Positions 41,521 through 49,665 of a DNA stretch of 64,000 nt are shown one piece after another. The position numbers and the translations under genes were made by a program. The stretch spans positions 284,870 to 348,869 of the forward strand of contig NZ_FRBW01000005.1 in the NCBI RefSeq assembly GCF_900142725.1. Direction: 5' to 3'. The notes beneath the pieces were generated by a model that ran no database searches, was not told the DNA's origin, and worked only from the letters and a program-made list of their open reading frames with translations. How positions within the stretch are numbered: the stretch's first letter is position 1; every line of letters begins with the position of its first letter. This DNA comes from Roseibium suaedae (lineage in GTDB: Bacteria > Pseudomonadota > Alphaproteobacteria > Rhizobiales > Stappiaceae).

Positions 41521-42960
41521 TCAATGATGCTGACCGTGTCCTGAGTGCCCCTCTCCCATGACGGGAGCAGTTTGTCCTTGGGAGGAGGAGGGGGCGACCG
41601 CTCCCGAACCTGCAGGATCGCTTGCCCGGGTGACGTCCGGCATCTCACCGGTCCACTCCCAGGGCTGTGTGCCGGGAGGGTTCTCGTACCAGCCCGGATC
41701 GGCATAATCTCCAGCCGCTATGCCCTCCCGCACCTTCACGACGGAGAACATCCCGCCCATTTCCAACGGGCCATATGGCCCCCAGCCGGTCATCATCGGA
41801 ACCGTATTGTCCGGCAAGGGCATCTCCATCGCGCCCATTTCCGCCATTCCGGTGCTGCCCATGGGCATGTAGTCAGGCTGAAGGAGCCGGATCTTGCGGC
41901 TGACGGAGGTCTTGTCGGCTCCGATGAACGTGGGCACGTCATGGCCCATGGCATTCATGGTGTGGTGGGACTTGTGGCAGTGAATGGCCCAGTCCCCCAG
42001 GTGAACCGCGTCAAACTCATAGGCCCGCATCGCCCCCACCGGAATGTCGATCGTGACTTCCGGCCAGCGTGCTTCCGGCCGCACCCAGCCTCCGTCCGTG
42101 CCGGTGACCTCGAAATCGTAGCCATGCATGTGGATGGGATGATTGGTCATGGTGAGATTGCCGACCCGCACCCGCACCCGGTCCCCCTTAGACACCACAA
42201 GCGGGTCGATGTTCGGGAAGATCCGGCTGTTCCAGGTCCAGAGGTTGAAGTCGGTCATGGTCATGACCTTGGGCACATAGGACCCCGGATCAATGTCGAA
42301 GGCATTGAGCATAATGAGGAAATCCCGGTCTACCGGCATGAAGGCCGGATCCTTGGGATGCACGATGAAGAACCCCATCATGCCCATGGCCATCTGCACC
42401 ATTTCATCCGCATGCGGGTGGTACATGAACGTGCCCGACTTCACGAGATCGAACTCGTAGACATAGGTCTTTCCCGGCGGGATGGCCGGGTGAGACAGCC
42501 CTCCGACCCCGTCCATTCCCGAAGGCAGGATCATGCCGTGCCAATGCACGCTGGTGTGTTCTGGAAGGCGATTGGTGACGAAGATCCTGACCCGGTCCCC
42601 CTCTACCGCTTCGATGGTCGGACCAATCGACTGCCCGTTATAACCCCAGAGATAGGCCGTCATTCCTTCCGCCAGTTCCCGTTCCACCGGTTCGGCAACC
42701 AGATGAAATTCCTTCACACCGTTGTTGGTACGGAAGGGGAGGGTCCAGCCATTCAAGGTAACGACGGGCGTATAGGGAACACCGGTGGAAGGCGGCGGAG
42801 TGATTTGCGTTCCGGCTCCCTCCATGACGGCAGCTTCGGGCAATCCCATGTTGGTGGTCTTGGCCCAGGCTGTCGCGGAAACGAGAGCGGTGCCACCAGC
42901 CGCAGCACCGAGCAGTTGCCGGCGGCTCATCATGGCCGCAAAATGCTTTATGGACGTCAT
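41521..42960 (-). CDS. Multicopper oxidase (CopA/CueO-like), Tat-exported
   Basis: A 479-residue multicopper oxidase. The leader has a Tat motif (MSRRQLLGAAAGG, residues ~11-23). Copper ligand motifs: HWHGM, YHPHADEMV, NHPIHMHGYDF and the T1/T3 string HCHKSHHTMNAMGH. The C-terminus is methionine- and histidine-rich, ending GHSGHGQHH. It oxidises Cu(I) to less toxic Cu(II) in the periplasm. Start overlaps the TolC stop (TGATG). The two-domain spacing and the FFIVHPKD region resemble copper oxidases of alphaproteobacterial resistance clusters. Confidence 0.93.
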   Translation of the reverse strand: MTSIKHFAAMMSRRQLLGAAAGGTALVSATAWAKTTNMGLPEAAVMEGAGTQITPPPSTGVPYTPVVTLNGWTLPFRTNNGVKEFHLVAEPVERELAEGMTAYLWGYNGQSIGPTIEAVEGDRVRIFVTNRLPEHTSVHWHGMILPSGMDGVGGLSHPAIPPGKTYVYEFDLVKSGTFMYHPHADEMVQMAMGMMGFFIVHPKDPAFMPVDRDFLIMLNAFDIDPGSYVPKVMTMTDFNLWTWNSRIFPNIDPLVVSKGDRVRVRVGNLTMTNHPIHMHGYDFEVTGTDGGWVRPEARWPEVTIDIPVGAMRAYEFDAVHLGDWAIHCHKSHHTMNAMGHDVPTFIGADKTSVSRKIRLLQPDYMPMGSTGMAEMGAMEMPLPDNTVPMMTGWGPYGPLEMGGMFSVVKVREGIAAGDYADPGWYENPPGTQPWEWTGEMPDVTRASDPAGSGAVAPSSSQGQTAPVMGEGHSGHGQHH

Positions 42961-44471
42961 CAGTGTCCTCCTCCACCAGCTTCGGCTGTCATTTGAGGCG
43001 CCGCACCACCGGCGGACGCGGCTACACCGCCTCCAACGATTGCAGCAGCAAGATCGGCTTCGGAGATCCAGAATGCGCGTTTCGCATCGCTTGCCAGCAA
43101 GGCGGTGTTGATCCGCGCCCTGGTATCGGCCAGCAGATCAAATGTGCTGGTGATCATGCCGTTGTAGGTCAGCAGGGCTTCCGCCTCGACGGTCTTGCGC
43201 AGAGGCAGAACAGCATCCCTGTAGTGACGGGCGATCTTGTGAGTGGATTGATAGGCCGTATAGGAAGAACGGGCTTCGGACCGGATCGTGACGGCCTTTT
43301 CCGCCAGACGGTTGGCCGCCTGCATATAGGCAAACTCCGCCTTGCGCAGGCTGGCCTTGCCGCTGTCAAACAGGGGAATGGCGAACTCGAGCTCAATCTG
43401 AGGTGTCGCCACAGTCTTCTTTGACTTGTGCTCCTCCAGGCTGCCGCCATCGAGTTCGTATTCGGTTTCGATCTCCCGCTCGGCTTCGACGCCGGCGATG
43501 AGCTCCAGATCACTCACATAACGGGTCGCGTTGGTCAGCTTGTAGCTCTGAGCCACGGCTTCCAGCTCCAGTTTCGCAATCTGAAGATCGATACGGCCGC
43601 GCAGCGCGTCGCTCTCAACAGCACGAATGCGGCGGGGTGAACCGGGCAGGCGCGGCAGGGCGTCTGGAACAAAGTAATTGGTATCGTCTCCCCAAAGCCC
43701 CATCAGACGCGTCAGCTGCTCCTTGGCCAATTGAGCGGCGAGCCGCGCCTGTGCCTTTTGCCCCGTCAGCTCGGCATAGAACGCATGTTCCCTGGCCTGA
43801 GCTGCCTTTGGCATGGCCCCCGTCTCGCCGAGCTTTTGCGCCAGTTCGGAAGCAGCATCGGCTGCCGCCTGTGCCTGGTTCAGGAGCGTGACCGTCTCGA
43901 AAGCCGCAACGGCCTCGATCCACGCCCTCCGGGTCTGACTTGCAAGAGCAAGGGTTGCCTCAACGGCACTGGCCTGGCTCTGGCGGAAGCGGATATCGGC
44001 GATGTCGACGCGGCGCTTGCGCGTGGACAGGGACAGAAGATTGGCCGCGACCATGCCCTCAAGCGTTCTGATGCCATTGACTTCAGGGGCTGCAATGCCA
44101 AGCAGGCCAATCGAAACGACCGGGTTTTCCAGCATGGTCTCCTGCCAGGCATCTGCAGCGCTCATGCCGAGTTCCGCATAGGCCGACTGAAGACCGCGAT
44201 TGTTGAGAAGCGCCACCTGAACAGCCGTATCGGCAGTGATCGTCTTTCTGAACACGAGGCCATGGACACGGTCCGCGGTTGCCCTGGCCTGATCGGCATT
44301 CTGGATCCAGACCGTGGACTTCCCAGCCATGCGGCGGGACGTTTCGCCCGCCACGGAAGCAAACCCGGGCTCAGCTGCAGAGTAGCTGTCGATCTGATCG
44401 GCTGAAACACACCCTGAAAGCAATGCGCCGAGGAGCGTGACAGCAGCGAGCTTTTTGGCTTTTCCGGTCAT
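42960..44471 (-). CDS. TolC-family outer membrane efflux lipoprotein
   Basis: A 503-residue outer membrane factor. The N-terminal leader has a lipobox (LLSGC, Cys near residue 21), so it is probably lipid-anchored. Long alpha-helical stretches with LNNRGLQSAYAELGMSAADAW and a second repeat with LDLQIAKLELEAVAQ-like sequence match the OEP duplication. It normally needs an inner-membrane pump and an adaptor, neither of which is encoded nearby. Coupled by 4-nt overlap to the upstream small lipoprotein and by 1 nt to the multicopper oxidase. Confidence 0.88.
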   Translation of the reverse strand: MTGKAKKLAAVTLLGALLSGCVSADQIDSYSAAEPGFASVAGETSRRMAGKSTVWIQNADQARATADRVHGLVFRKTITADTAVQVALLNNRGLQSAYAELGMSAADAWQETMLENPVVSIGLLGIAAPEVNGIRTLEGMVAANLLSLSTRKRRVDIADIRFRQSQASAVEATLALASQTRRAWIEAVAAFETVTLLNQAQAAADAASELAQKLGETGAMPKAAQAREHAFYAELTGQKAQARLAAQLAKEQLTRLMGLWGDDTNYFVPDALPRLPGSPRRIRAVESDALRGRIDLQIAKLELEAVAQSYKLTNATRYVSDLELIAGVEAEREIETEYELDGGSLEEHKSKKTVATPQIELEFAIPLFDSGKASLRKAEFAYMQAANRLAEKAVTIRSEARSSYTAYQSTHKIARHYRDAVLPLRKTVEAEALLTYNGMITSTFDLLADTRARINTALLASDAKRAFWISEADLAAAIVGGGVAASAGGAAPQMTAEAGGGGH

Positions 44472-44701
44472 GAGCGGCCTCCCGAGGCGGGAGCCTGCTC
44501 GTCGTTCATCTGACGCCAGGACCTTGGATCGACCGGCTCGCGATGGGAATAATCAACCGGGCTCCCAGCGAAGGACGCGGAACCAAGACCAAGGCTTGGA
44601 TCATCCGGCGCTGGTCCGGAAGCGAAACTCGGCAAGGGATCTGCCGATGCGCAGGCCCCAAGCGCGACAAGCGCCAGAGCTGCAAATATGCGGAATATCA
44701 T
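44468..44701 (-). CDS. Small lipoprotein, function unknown
   Basis: A 77-residue protein with a lipobox (ALVALGAC, Cys near residue 17) and a proline-, serine- and aspartate-rich mature part ending DPRSWRQMNDEQAPASGGRS. No domain recognised. The 4-nt overlap with the TolC-like gene, and the position at the head of the efflux/oxidase run, suggest an accessory role in copper export or outer membrane assembly (inference). Confidence 0.75.
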   Translation of the reverse strand: MIFRIFAALALVALGACASADPLPSFASGPAPDDPSLGLGSASFAGSPVDYSHREPVDPRSWRQMNDEQAPASGGRS

Positions 44702-44784
44702 GGGGACTCACGGATCTGAGCAAGAACAGGATCGCTCTGCCAAAGGCAGCGCGGTTCTCTATCTGCAGCGTGTGCAGGGTCAGA

Positions 44785-45204
44785 TCAGTGTTTGGGAGGG
44801 CGATCCAGGGGCACCAGCGACGCCGTGACAAGGGCGCGCAACGGCAACTGATAAAGAGGAGTCTGATCCGTCTGTGCCGTCAGGCTCGCCTGAACTGCAG
44901 GCAACCCGCCGAAGCACATGAACGGACAGCAATTTTCAGACTGGGCATGCTTTCCGCTGGAGCCAGCCGAAGTGTCGCAGCCATCGACCGCCAAGTCTGC
45001 CACAACACGATGATCGCCATGATGTGCCGAGGCCGTTTCGCCGGAATGGTGATGCTCTGCCTTCCCGCTCTCTTGCGCGACGGCGCCTGGAGCAAAAGCC
45101 ATATGATGCGCGGACGCACTTGCCTGAAAGGCGCTTCCCGTCAGGAAAAGCACCGCAAAAACCGTCAGAAGCAGCTTTCGCAAGGGCAAGAATGAGGCGA
45201 TCAT
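44785..45204 (-). CDS. Histidine/cysteine-containing exported protein of the copper cluster
   Basis: A 139-residue protein with an N-terminal hydrophobic signal (about 31 residues, SAFQASASA) and a mature part rich in histidine (AHHMAF, KAEHHHSGE, AHHGDH) plus a cysteine pair ENCCPFMCFGG in the middle. I do not recognise the family; it resembles small DUF2946-type exported proteins found beside copper genes. Metal binding by the His and Cys clusters is inferred. It precedes the lipoprotein-TolC-oxidase run by 83 nt and is likely co-transcribed. Confidence 0.7.
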   Translation of the reverse strand: MIASFLPLRKLLLTVFAVLFLTGSAFQASASAHHMAFAPGAVAQESGKAEHHHSGETASAHHGDHRVVADLAVDGCDTSAGSSGKHAQSENCCPFMCFGGLPAVQASLTAQTDQTPLYQLPLRALVTASLVPLDRPPKH

Positions 45205-45252
45205 TCCTGATCACTAACCCGGTTGCCGCCCGGCGCAAACTGAAATCTATGT

Positions 45253-45280
45253 GATGGCGGGAATTTAAACAGATGGCGGG
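45253..45280. repeat. 9-bp direct repeat upstream of the copper operon
   Basis: GATGGCGGG at 45253-45261 and 45272-45280, a 19-nt period, in the 219-nt gap between the copper operon promoter and the arabinoside ABC operon end. A partial inverse (CCCGTC, 45290-45295) follows. Candidate regulatory site for the copper operon; no canonical CueR box was seen. Confidence 0.35.
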
Positions 45281-45423
45281 TTCATACCTCCCGTCAAGGA
45301 TAGAAATTAATCAAACCATATTGAGCCATCTATATCCGACGTTTCAATAGGCTGAGTTGTCTACAGCACCAAACTCATCCATCAAAACAATTCGTTAGAT
45401 GGTTTGAATGCTTCCACTTGTTC

Positions 45424-46254
45424 CTAACCCTTGACGCCGGATGATATCATCACGGCCTCGGTCACCTTTTTCTGGAAGATCAGATAGAAGACAGCCACCG
45501 GCATGGCACCGAGCAGGGCGACAGCCATGAGGCGGGCATAGTAGACACCAAAAGCGTCATTCACCTGGGTAATGCCCACCGGTATCGTCATCATGTTCTC
45601 CGTCGTCACCACCAGGAACGGCCAGAAAAACTGGTTCCAGGCCATGATGAAGGTGATGATCGCCAGAGCCGTGGTAATGCCCCAGTTGAGCGGCAGATAG
45701 ACCCTGAAGAGCAAGGTATAGTCACCGCCGCCATCGAGCACCACGGCCTCGCGCATCTCCTTTGGCACCGCGTCAAAGAACTGCTTGTAGACGATGATCA
45801 CTACCGGAACGATGAGCTGGGGCAGAATGATGCCAGCCCAGGTGTTGATGAGCCCCATGTCGTTCATCAGGATAAATTGAGTAACGATGAGAGCCTGCGA
45901 CGGCACCATGAAGCTTGCCAGCACCACGCCATAGAGCAACTTGCGACCTGGAAAGCGCATCTGAGAAATGGCGTAGGCGCACATCATGCCCGAGACCAGA
46001 ACGACTACAGTGATGATCACCGAGGTGGCGATGGAGTTCCAGTACCAGGTCAGAAGCTTTGTATTGAACAGGGCGCTGGCATAAGCGGTCAGGTTGAACT
46101 CGTCCGGGATAAGCCCTGCCGCGTCGCTGACAACCCGGTCTTCCGTCCGGATCGAGGTGATGAAGGCCCAGTAGAGCGGGAAGGTCCATAGTACCGCAGC
46201 GAGCAAGCTGCCACCTGCAAGTATGCTGTTTTCGAGTTTTCTGATCTGCATCAT
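45424..46254 (-). CDS. Carbohydrate ABC transporter permease (MalG-like)
   Basis: A 276-residue inner-membrane permease with six helices. The EAA cytoplasmic loop, which docks the ATPase, reads EAVVLDGGGDYTLLFRVYLPL near residue 180; the C-terminus EAVMISSGVKG is typical of CUT1 MalG/UgpE-type permeases. Start overlaps the partner permease stop by 4 nt. It is the last gene of the arabinoside operon and works with the MalF-like permease, the binding protein at 47244 and the ATPase at 48591. Confidence 0.94.
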   Translation of the reverse strand: MMQIRKLENSILAGGSLLAAVLWTFPLYWAFITSIRTEDRVVSDAAGLIPDEFNLTAYASALFNTKLLTWYWNSIATSVIITVVVLVSGMMCAYAISQMRFPGRKLLYGVVLASFMVPSQALIVTQFILMNDMGLINTWAGIILPQLIVPVVIIVYKQFFDAVPKEMREAVVLDGGGDYTLLFRVYLPLNWGITTALAIITFIMAWNQFFWPFLVVTTENMMTIPVGITQVNDAFGVYYARLMAVALLGAMPVAVFYLIFQKKVTEAVMISSGVKG

Positions 46255-47135
46255 TTCTGCCCCCTGGAGCGCAGCAGCTGGAATTGCAGCACCGAAACGA
46301 CCATGATCACCACGAAGAGGACCACGGCGATGGCCGAGGCATAGCCGCCATGATTGAGCTGGAAAGCCTCGCGATAGACCATTAACAGCAGCACATAGGA
46401 TGAGTTGAAAGGTCCTCCCTTAGACATCAGGTAAACCTGGTCGAAGATCTTCAGCTGCAGGATGAGCTGCAGGGTCAAGATCAGAGCGGTGACTGGCCAC
46501 AGCAAGGGCCAGGTGACACGGCGGAACATCTGCCAGCGGGTTGCGCCATCAAGCGAGGCAGCCTCATAGAAATCCTGCGGAATATTGCGCAGGCCTGCAA
46601 TGAACAGAAGCACATTGAAACCGTTGGTCCACCAGATGGTGACGGCTGCGACCGTTGGCATGACCCAGTATGGGTTCTTGAAGACCGGGATCGACTTGCC
46701 GTAGAGGCTGGCAAAGAGCGGCTGTATAATGCCGAACTGGAAATCGAGCATCCACATCCAGATCTCAGTTACTACCGAGACCGGCAGAATATAGGGAAGA
46801 AAGAAAAGGGCGAGGACAAGCGCCTGCAGCGCTCCCTTCAGCCGGTTGATCGTCAGGGCTATAGCGAGCGCCAAGGCCGTGGTCGGCACCACCGTAAGCA
46901 GGACGAAATAGCCGTTGTTCTTCAGCGAGGTGAAGAAAAGCCGATCGCTCATCAGGCGCTTGAAGTTTTCCAGCCCGATCCAGTGTCCGTTACCGATCAG
47001 CGGGGCGTCTGTGAAACTCAGGAGCACCATGCGGACCGTTGGATACAGAAAGACCAACGCAAAGGTCACGACGAAAGGTGCAATCAGCGACATGGCGACA
47101 GCCACATCCCTGCGCCGATTGGTAATCATGGCCAC
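46251..47135 (-). CDS. Carbohydrate ABC transporter permease (MalF-like)
   Basis: A 294-residue permease with six membrane helices and the EAA loop EAASLDGATRWQMFRRVTWPLL near residue 190, diagnostic of CUT1 sugar permeases. An alternative ATG lies 6 nt downstream. It forms the heterodimeric channel with the MalG-like protein. The 108-nt gap to the upstream binding-protein gene contains a hairpin. Confidence 0.94.
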   Translation of the reverse strand: MAMITNRRRDVAVAMSLIAPFVVTFALVFLYPTVRMVLLSFTDAPLIGNGHWIGLENFKRLMSDRLFFTSLKNNGYFVLLTVVPTTALALAIALTINRLKGALQALVLALFFLPYILPVSVVTEIWMWMLDFQFGIIQPLFASLYGKSIPVFKNPYWVMPTVAAVTIWWTNGFNVLLFIAGLRNIPQDFYEAASLDGATRWQMFRRVTWPLLWPVTALILTLQLILQLKIFDQVYLMSKGGPFNSSYVLLLMVYREAFQLNHGGYASAIAVVLFVVIMVVSVLQFQLLRSRGQK

Positions 47136-47224
47136 TTTTGTCGGTCTCCCTGGTTAGAGCGAAGAAGCACGGGAAACCGCCATGGAACGTGGCCGTCAAG
47201 ACCCCGCCCCATGGCGATCAGGTG

Positions 47225-47240
47225 GGGAGGTCCCCCTCCC
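47225..47240 (-). terminator. Small GC hairpin between binding-protein and permease genes
   Basis: 6-bp stem GGGAGG (47225-47230) / CCTCCC (47235-47240), 4-nt loop, immediately after the binding-protein stop at 47244. Position resembles the hairpins after tctC and dctP. Confidence 0.4.
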
Positions 47241-47243
47241 GTC

Positions 47244-48515
47244 CTAGTGCAGCTTGGCCTGAAGCTCTGCCTGGAGCTGTTCGGCCGCTTGCTGCGGATC
47301 CATGTAGCCGTGCATGGCTGGCGAGATGATGTTGATCGAGGCGTCATAGACCGGGGATGCAACGCCGGCGATAACGGAGCGCGGGTCATAGGCGGCTGTC
47401 TCAGCCAGGCTGGAATAGGTAGCGTTCGGCTCCATTTCCTTGAAGCTTTCGCTGGTGGCCACCGGCTTGTAGGCCGGAATGTGGCCGGCACCGGCCCAGG
47501 CCAGGGAGTTCTTTTCCATCCAGCCGATCACAGTCATGACGGCCTTGCGCTTTTCCGGGCTCATCTTGGAGCCGGCAGGAATTGCGAAAGCATGGGAGTC
47601 CGCCCAGGTTGCGGTGGTGCCAAGCAAGGTAGGAATCTGGATCGCGGTCCACTCGAAGCCGAGCTTGTTCTGGGCTGCCAGGTCGATCATGGTAGGAACT
47701 TCCCAGACGCCATTCATGTGGAAGGCAGATTTCCCGGACGTGAAGAGGGCCACGGAGGCCGGATATTCCGCCTGCTCCGGCTGCCAGCCTTCCTCGTGCC
47801 AATGGGTCATGATTTCAATGGCCTTGGCAGCCTTGCCCAGATTGTCACCGGGGAGGACCTGGCCATCGGCGATCAGTTCACCGCCCTGCTGCTTCATCAG
47901 GGTGTAGAAAACGCGATAGGTGCCGCCATCATCGCCAGTGGCGTAAGACAGAGGGGTATCCGAGCCGTTTGCCTTGGCGAGCGCCATGGCTTCCTCGAAG
48001 TCGGCGAGACTCTCGATGCCGGTTACATTGCCCTTGTCATCAAGGAAACGAGAGCCCTTGAGGTAGCTTTTGTTCACGTAGAGGACGATAGAGTGAATGT
48101 CGAAAGGAACGGCATGCAGAGCGCCATTCTCGTCGCTAGCCGCTGCGATGGAGGCCGGAAAGAAGTCAGACTTCGACAGACCGGCTGCGGCCATGTCCTC
48201 ATCGGAAATGGTGTCGAGCACGTTCTCTTCCAGACCAAGCGGCATGCGCGACAAGTGATAGGTCATAACGTCGGGCCCCTGGCCGACGGTCACTGAGGTG
48301 CGGACCTTGGTGTAGAAGGGGACACCCCATTCCAGAGTGGTGCCATTGATCTGAATATCAGGATGCTCTTCGTTGAAGCGCTGGATCAGGGCCTTCATGC
48401 GGACGCCGTCGCCACCGCTTAGAAAGTCCCACCAGGTGACATTCTGTGCGGCAAAGGCTGGCAGGGCGGCGAAGCTCATGGCCCCGGCTGCGAGAAGACG
48501 TTTCACGTAATTCAT
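47244..48515 (-). CDS. Sugar-binding extracellular solute-binding protein (ABC, CUT1)
   Basis: A 423-residue family 1 solute-binding protein. Signal peptide MNYVKRLLAAGAMSFAALPAFA, then NVTWWDFLSGGDGVRMKALIQRFN, the usual start of the sugar-binding fold; FTSGKSAFHMNGVWEVP and WADSHAFAIPAGSKMSPEKR are conserved family stretches. It captures a mono- or oligosaccharide in the periplasm. With an arabinofuranosidase gene two places upstream, an arabino-oligosaccharide is the best guess. Confidence 0.94.
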   Translation of the reverse strand: MNYVKRLLAAGAMSFAALPAFAAQNVTWWDFLSGGDGVRMKALIQRFNEEHPDIQINGTTLEWGVPFYTKVRTSVTVGQGPDVMTYHLSRMPLGLEENVLDTISDEDMAAAGLSKSDFFPASIAAASDENGALHAVPFDIHSIVLYVNKSYLKGSRFLDDKGNVTGIESLADFEEAMALAKANGSDTPLSYATGDDGGTYRVFYTLMKQQGGELIADGQVLPGDNLGKAAKAIEIMTHWHEEGWQPEQAEYPASVALFTSGKSAFHMNGVWEVPTMIDLAAQNKLGFEWTAIQIPTLLGTTATWADSHAFAIPAGSKMSPEKRKAVMTVIGWMEKNSLAWAGAGHIPAYKPVATSESFKEMEPNATYSSLAETAAYDPRSVIAGVASPVYDASINIISPAMHGYMDPQQAAEQLQAELQAKLH

Positions 48516-48590
48516 CTATTCCTCCCTTTCCTGAACCGGCGGGTTTCTCCCAAATGCCGCCGGGGTGCATATGCGAAGTGAGCGTTGGCG

Positions 48591-49655
48591 CTACCTCATG
48601 CGATGACCTTCCGTGTCGAAGACCATGATCTTGTCCGGAGAACAGGCGAGATGCAGCGTCTCGCCCATGCGGGCGTGTTCGCCGTCGCGCCATTCCACCA
48701 CGATTTCGGACATGTCTGGGCGGCGGGTATGCAGGAAGGAAAGGCCTCCCAGCTCTTCCGCCATTTCCATTCTCACCGGCAACCCGGTTTCGCCAACGCG
48801 AATATGTTCCGGGCGCAGACCGAGAGCTACGCTTGTGCCCGGTGCCGGCGTGGCATCGATGCGCGCGACCATCTCGGTGCGATCAACCTCGAGGATGGTC
48901 AGATCGCCCTCGCGGCCGGTGACGGTTCCCTCCAGAAAGTTCATGGCCGGTGAACCGATGAAGCCCGCGACGAAGCGATTGTCTGGATCGCGGTAGAGAT
49001 CCAGCGGTCGTCCGGACTGCTGCACGATGCCGCCCTTCAGCACGAAGATCTTGTCGGCGAGCGTCATGGCTTCCACCTGGTCATGGGTCACATAGATCAT
49101 GGTGGCCCCGATTTGCTTATGCAGGCGCGCCAGTTCGAGCCGCATCTGGACACGGAGTTCTGCATCCAGATTGGATAGAGGCTCATCGAAGAGAAAGACT
49201 TTGGGTTGGCGCACGATTGCGCGGCCAATTGCGACGCGTTGGCGCTGACCTCCGGAGAGCTGGGAGGGTTTCTTGTGAAGCTGCTCCTCGAGCCGCAGAA
49301 TGGCCGCCGCCTCGAGAACCTTCTCTTCGATCTCCCGTTTCGAGGCCCGCCGCAGACGCAACGAGAAGGCCATATTCTCGTAGACGCTCAGATGCGGATA
49401 GAGGGCGTAGGACTGGAAGACCATAGCGACTCCGCGCTTGGCCGGCTCCGTCCAGGTGACATCTTGTTCCTCGATGGAGATCTGACCCGAGCTGGTGTCC
49501 TCCAGCCCGGCGATCGTTCTCAGAAGCGTGGACTTGCCGCAACCCGAGGGGCCAACAAAGACGGCGAACTCGCCAGCGGCAATGTCCATGCTGACGTCGT
49601 GGATGACTTCAACCGTGCCAAAGGACTTCCGGACATTGCGAAGCTGTACGGCCAT
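48591..49655 (-). CDS. Sugar ABC transporter ATPase (UgpC/MsmX/MalK type)
   Basis: A 354-residue MalK-type ATPase. Walker A GPSGCGKST, Q-loop, signature LSGGQRQR, Walker B VFLFDEPLSNLD and the switch histidine in VTHDQ are intact; the C-terminal third is the TOBE/OB regulatory domain (VALGLRPEHIRV). It powers the MalF/MalG-like permeases. It lies 10 nt after the arabinofuranosidase gene. Confidence 0.95.
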   Translation of the reverse strand: MAVQLRNVRKSFGTVEVIHDVSMDIAAGEFAVFVGPSGCGKSTLLRTIAGLEDTSSGQISIEEQDVTWTEPAKRGVAMVFQSYALYPHLSVYENMAFSLRLRRASKREIEEKVLEAAAILRLEEQLHKKPSQLSGGQRQRVAIGRAIVRQPKVFLFDEPLSNLDAELRVQMRLELARLHKQIGATMIYVTHDQVEAMTLADKIFVLKGGIVQQSGRPLDLYRDPDNRFVAGFIGSPAMNFLEGTVTGREGDLTILEVDRTEMVARIDATPAPGTSVALGLRPEHIRVGETGLPVRMEMAEELGGLSFLHTRRPDMSEIVVEWRDGEHARMGETLHLACSPDKIMVFDTEGHRMR

Positions 49656-49665
49656 GGTCGCCTCC

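Noticed and set aside
41545..42996. A 483-codon forward open frame opposite the multicopper oxidase
   Set aside because: Composition mirrors the copper-oxidase codons (His/Arg-rich) and there is no ribosome site or domain.
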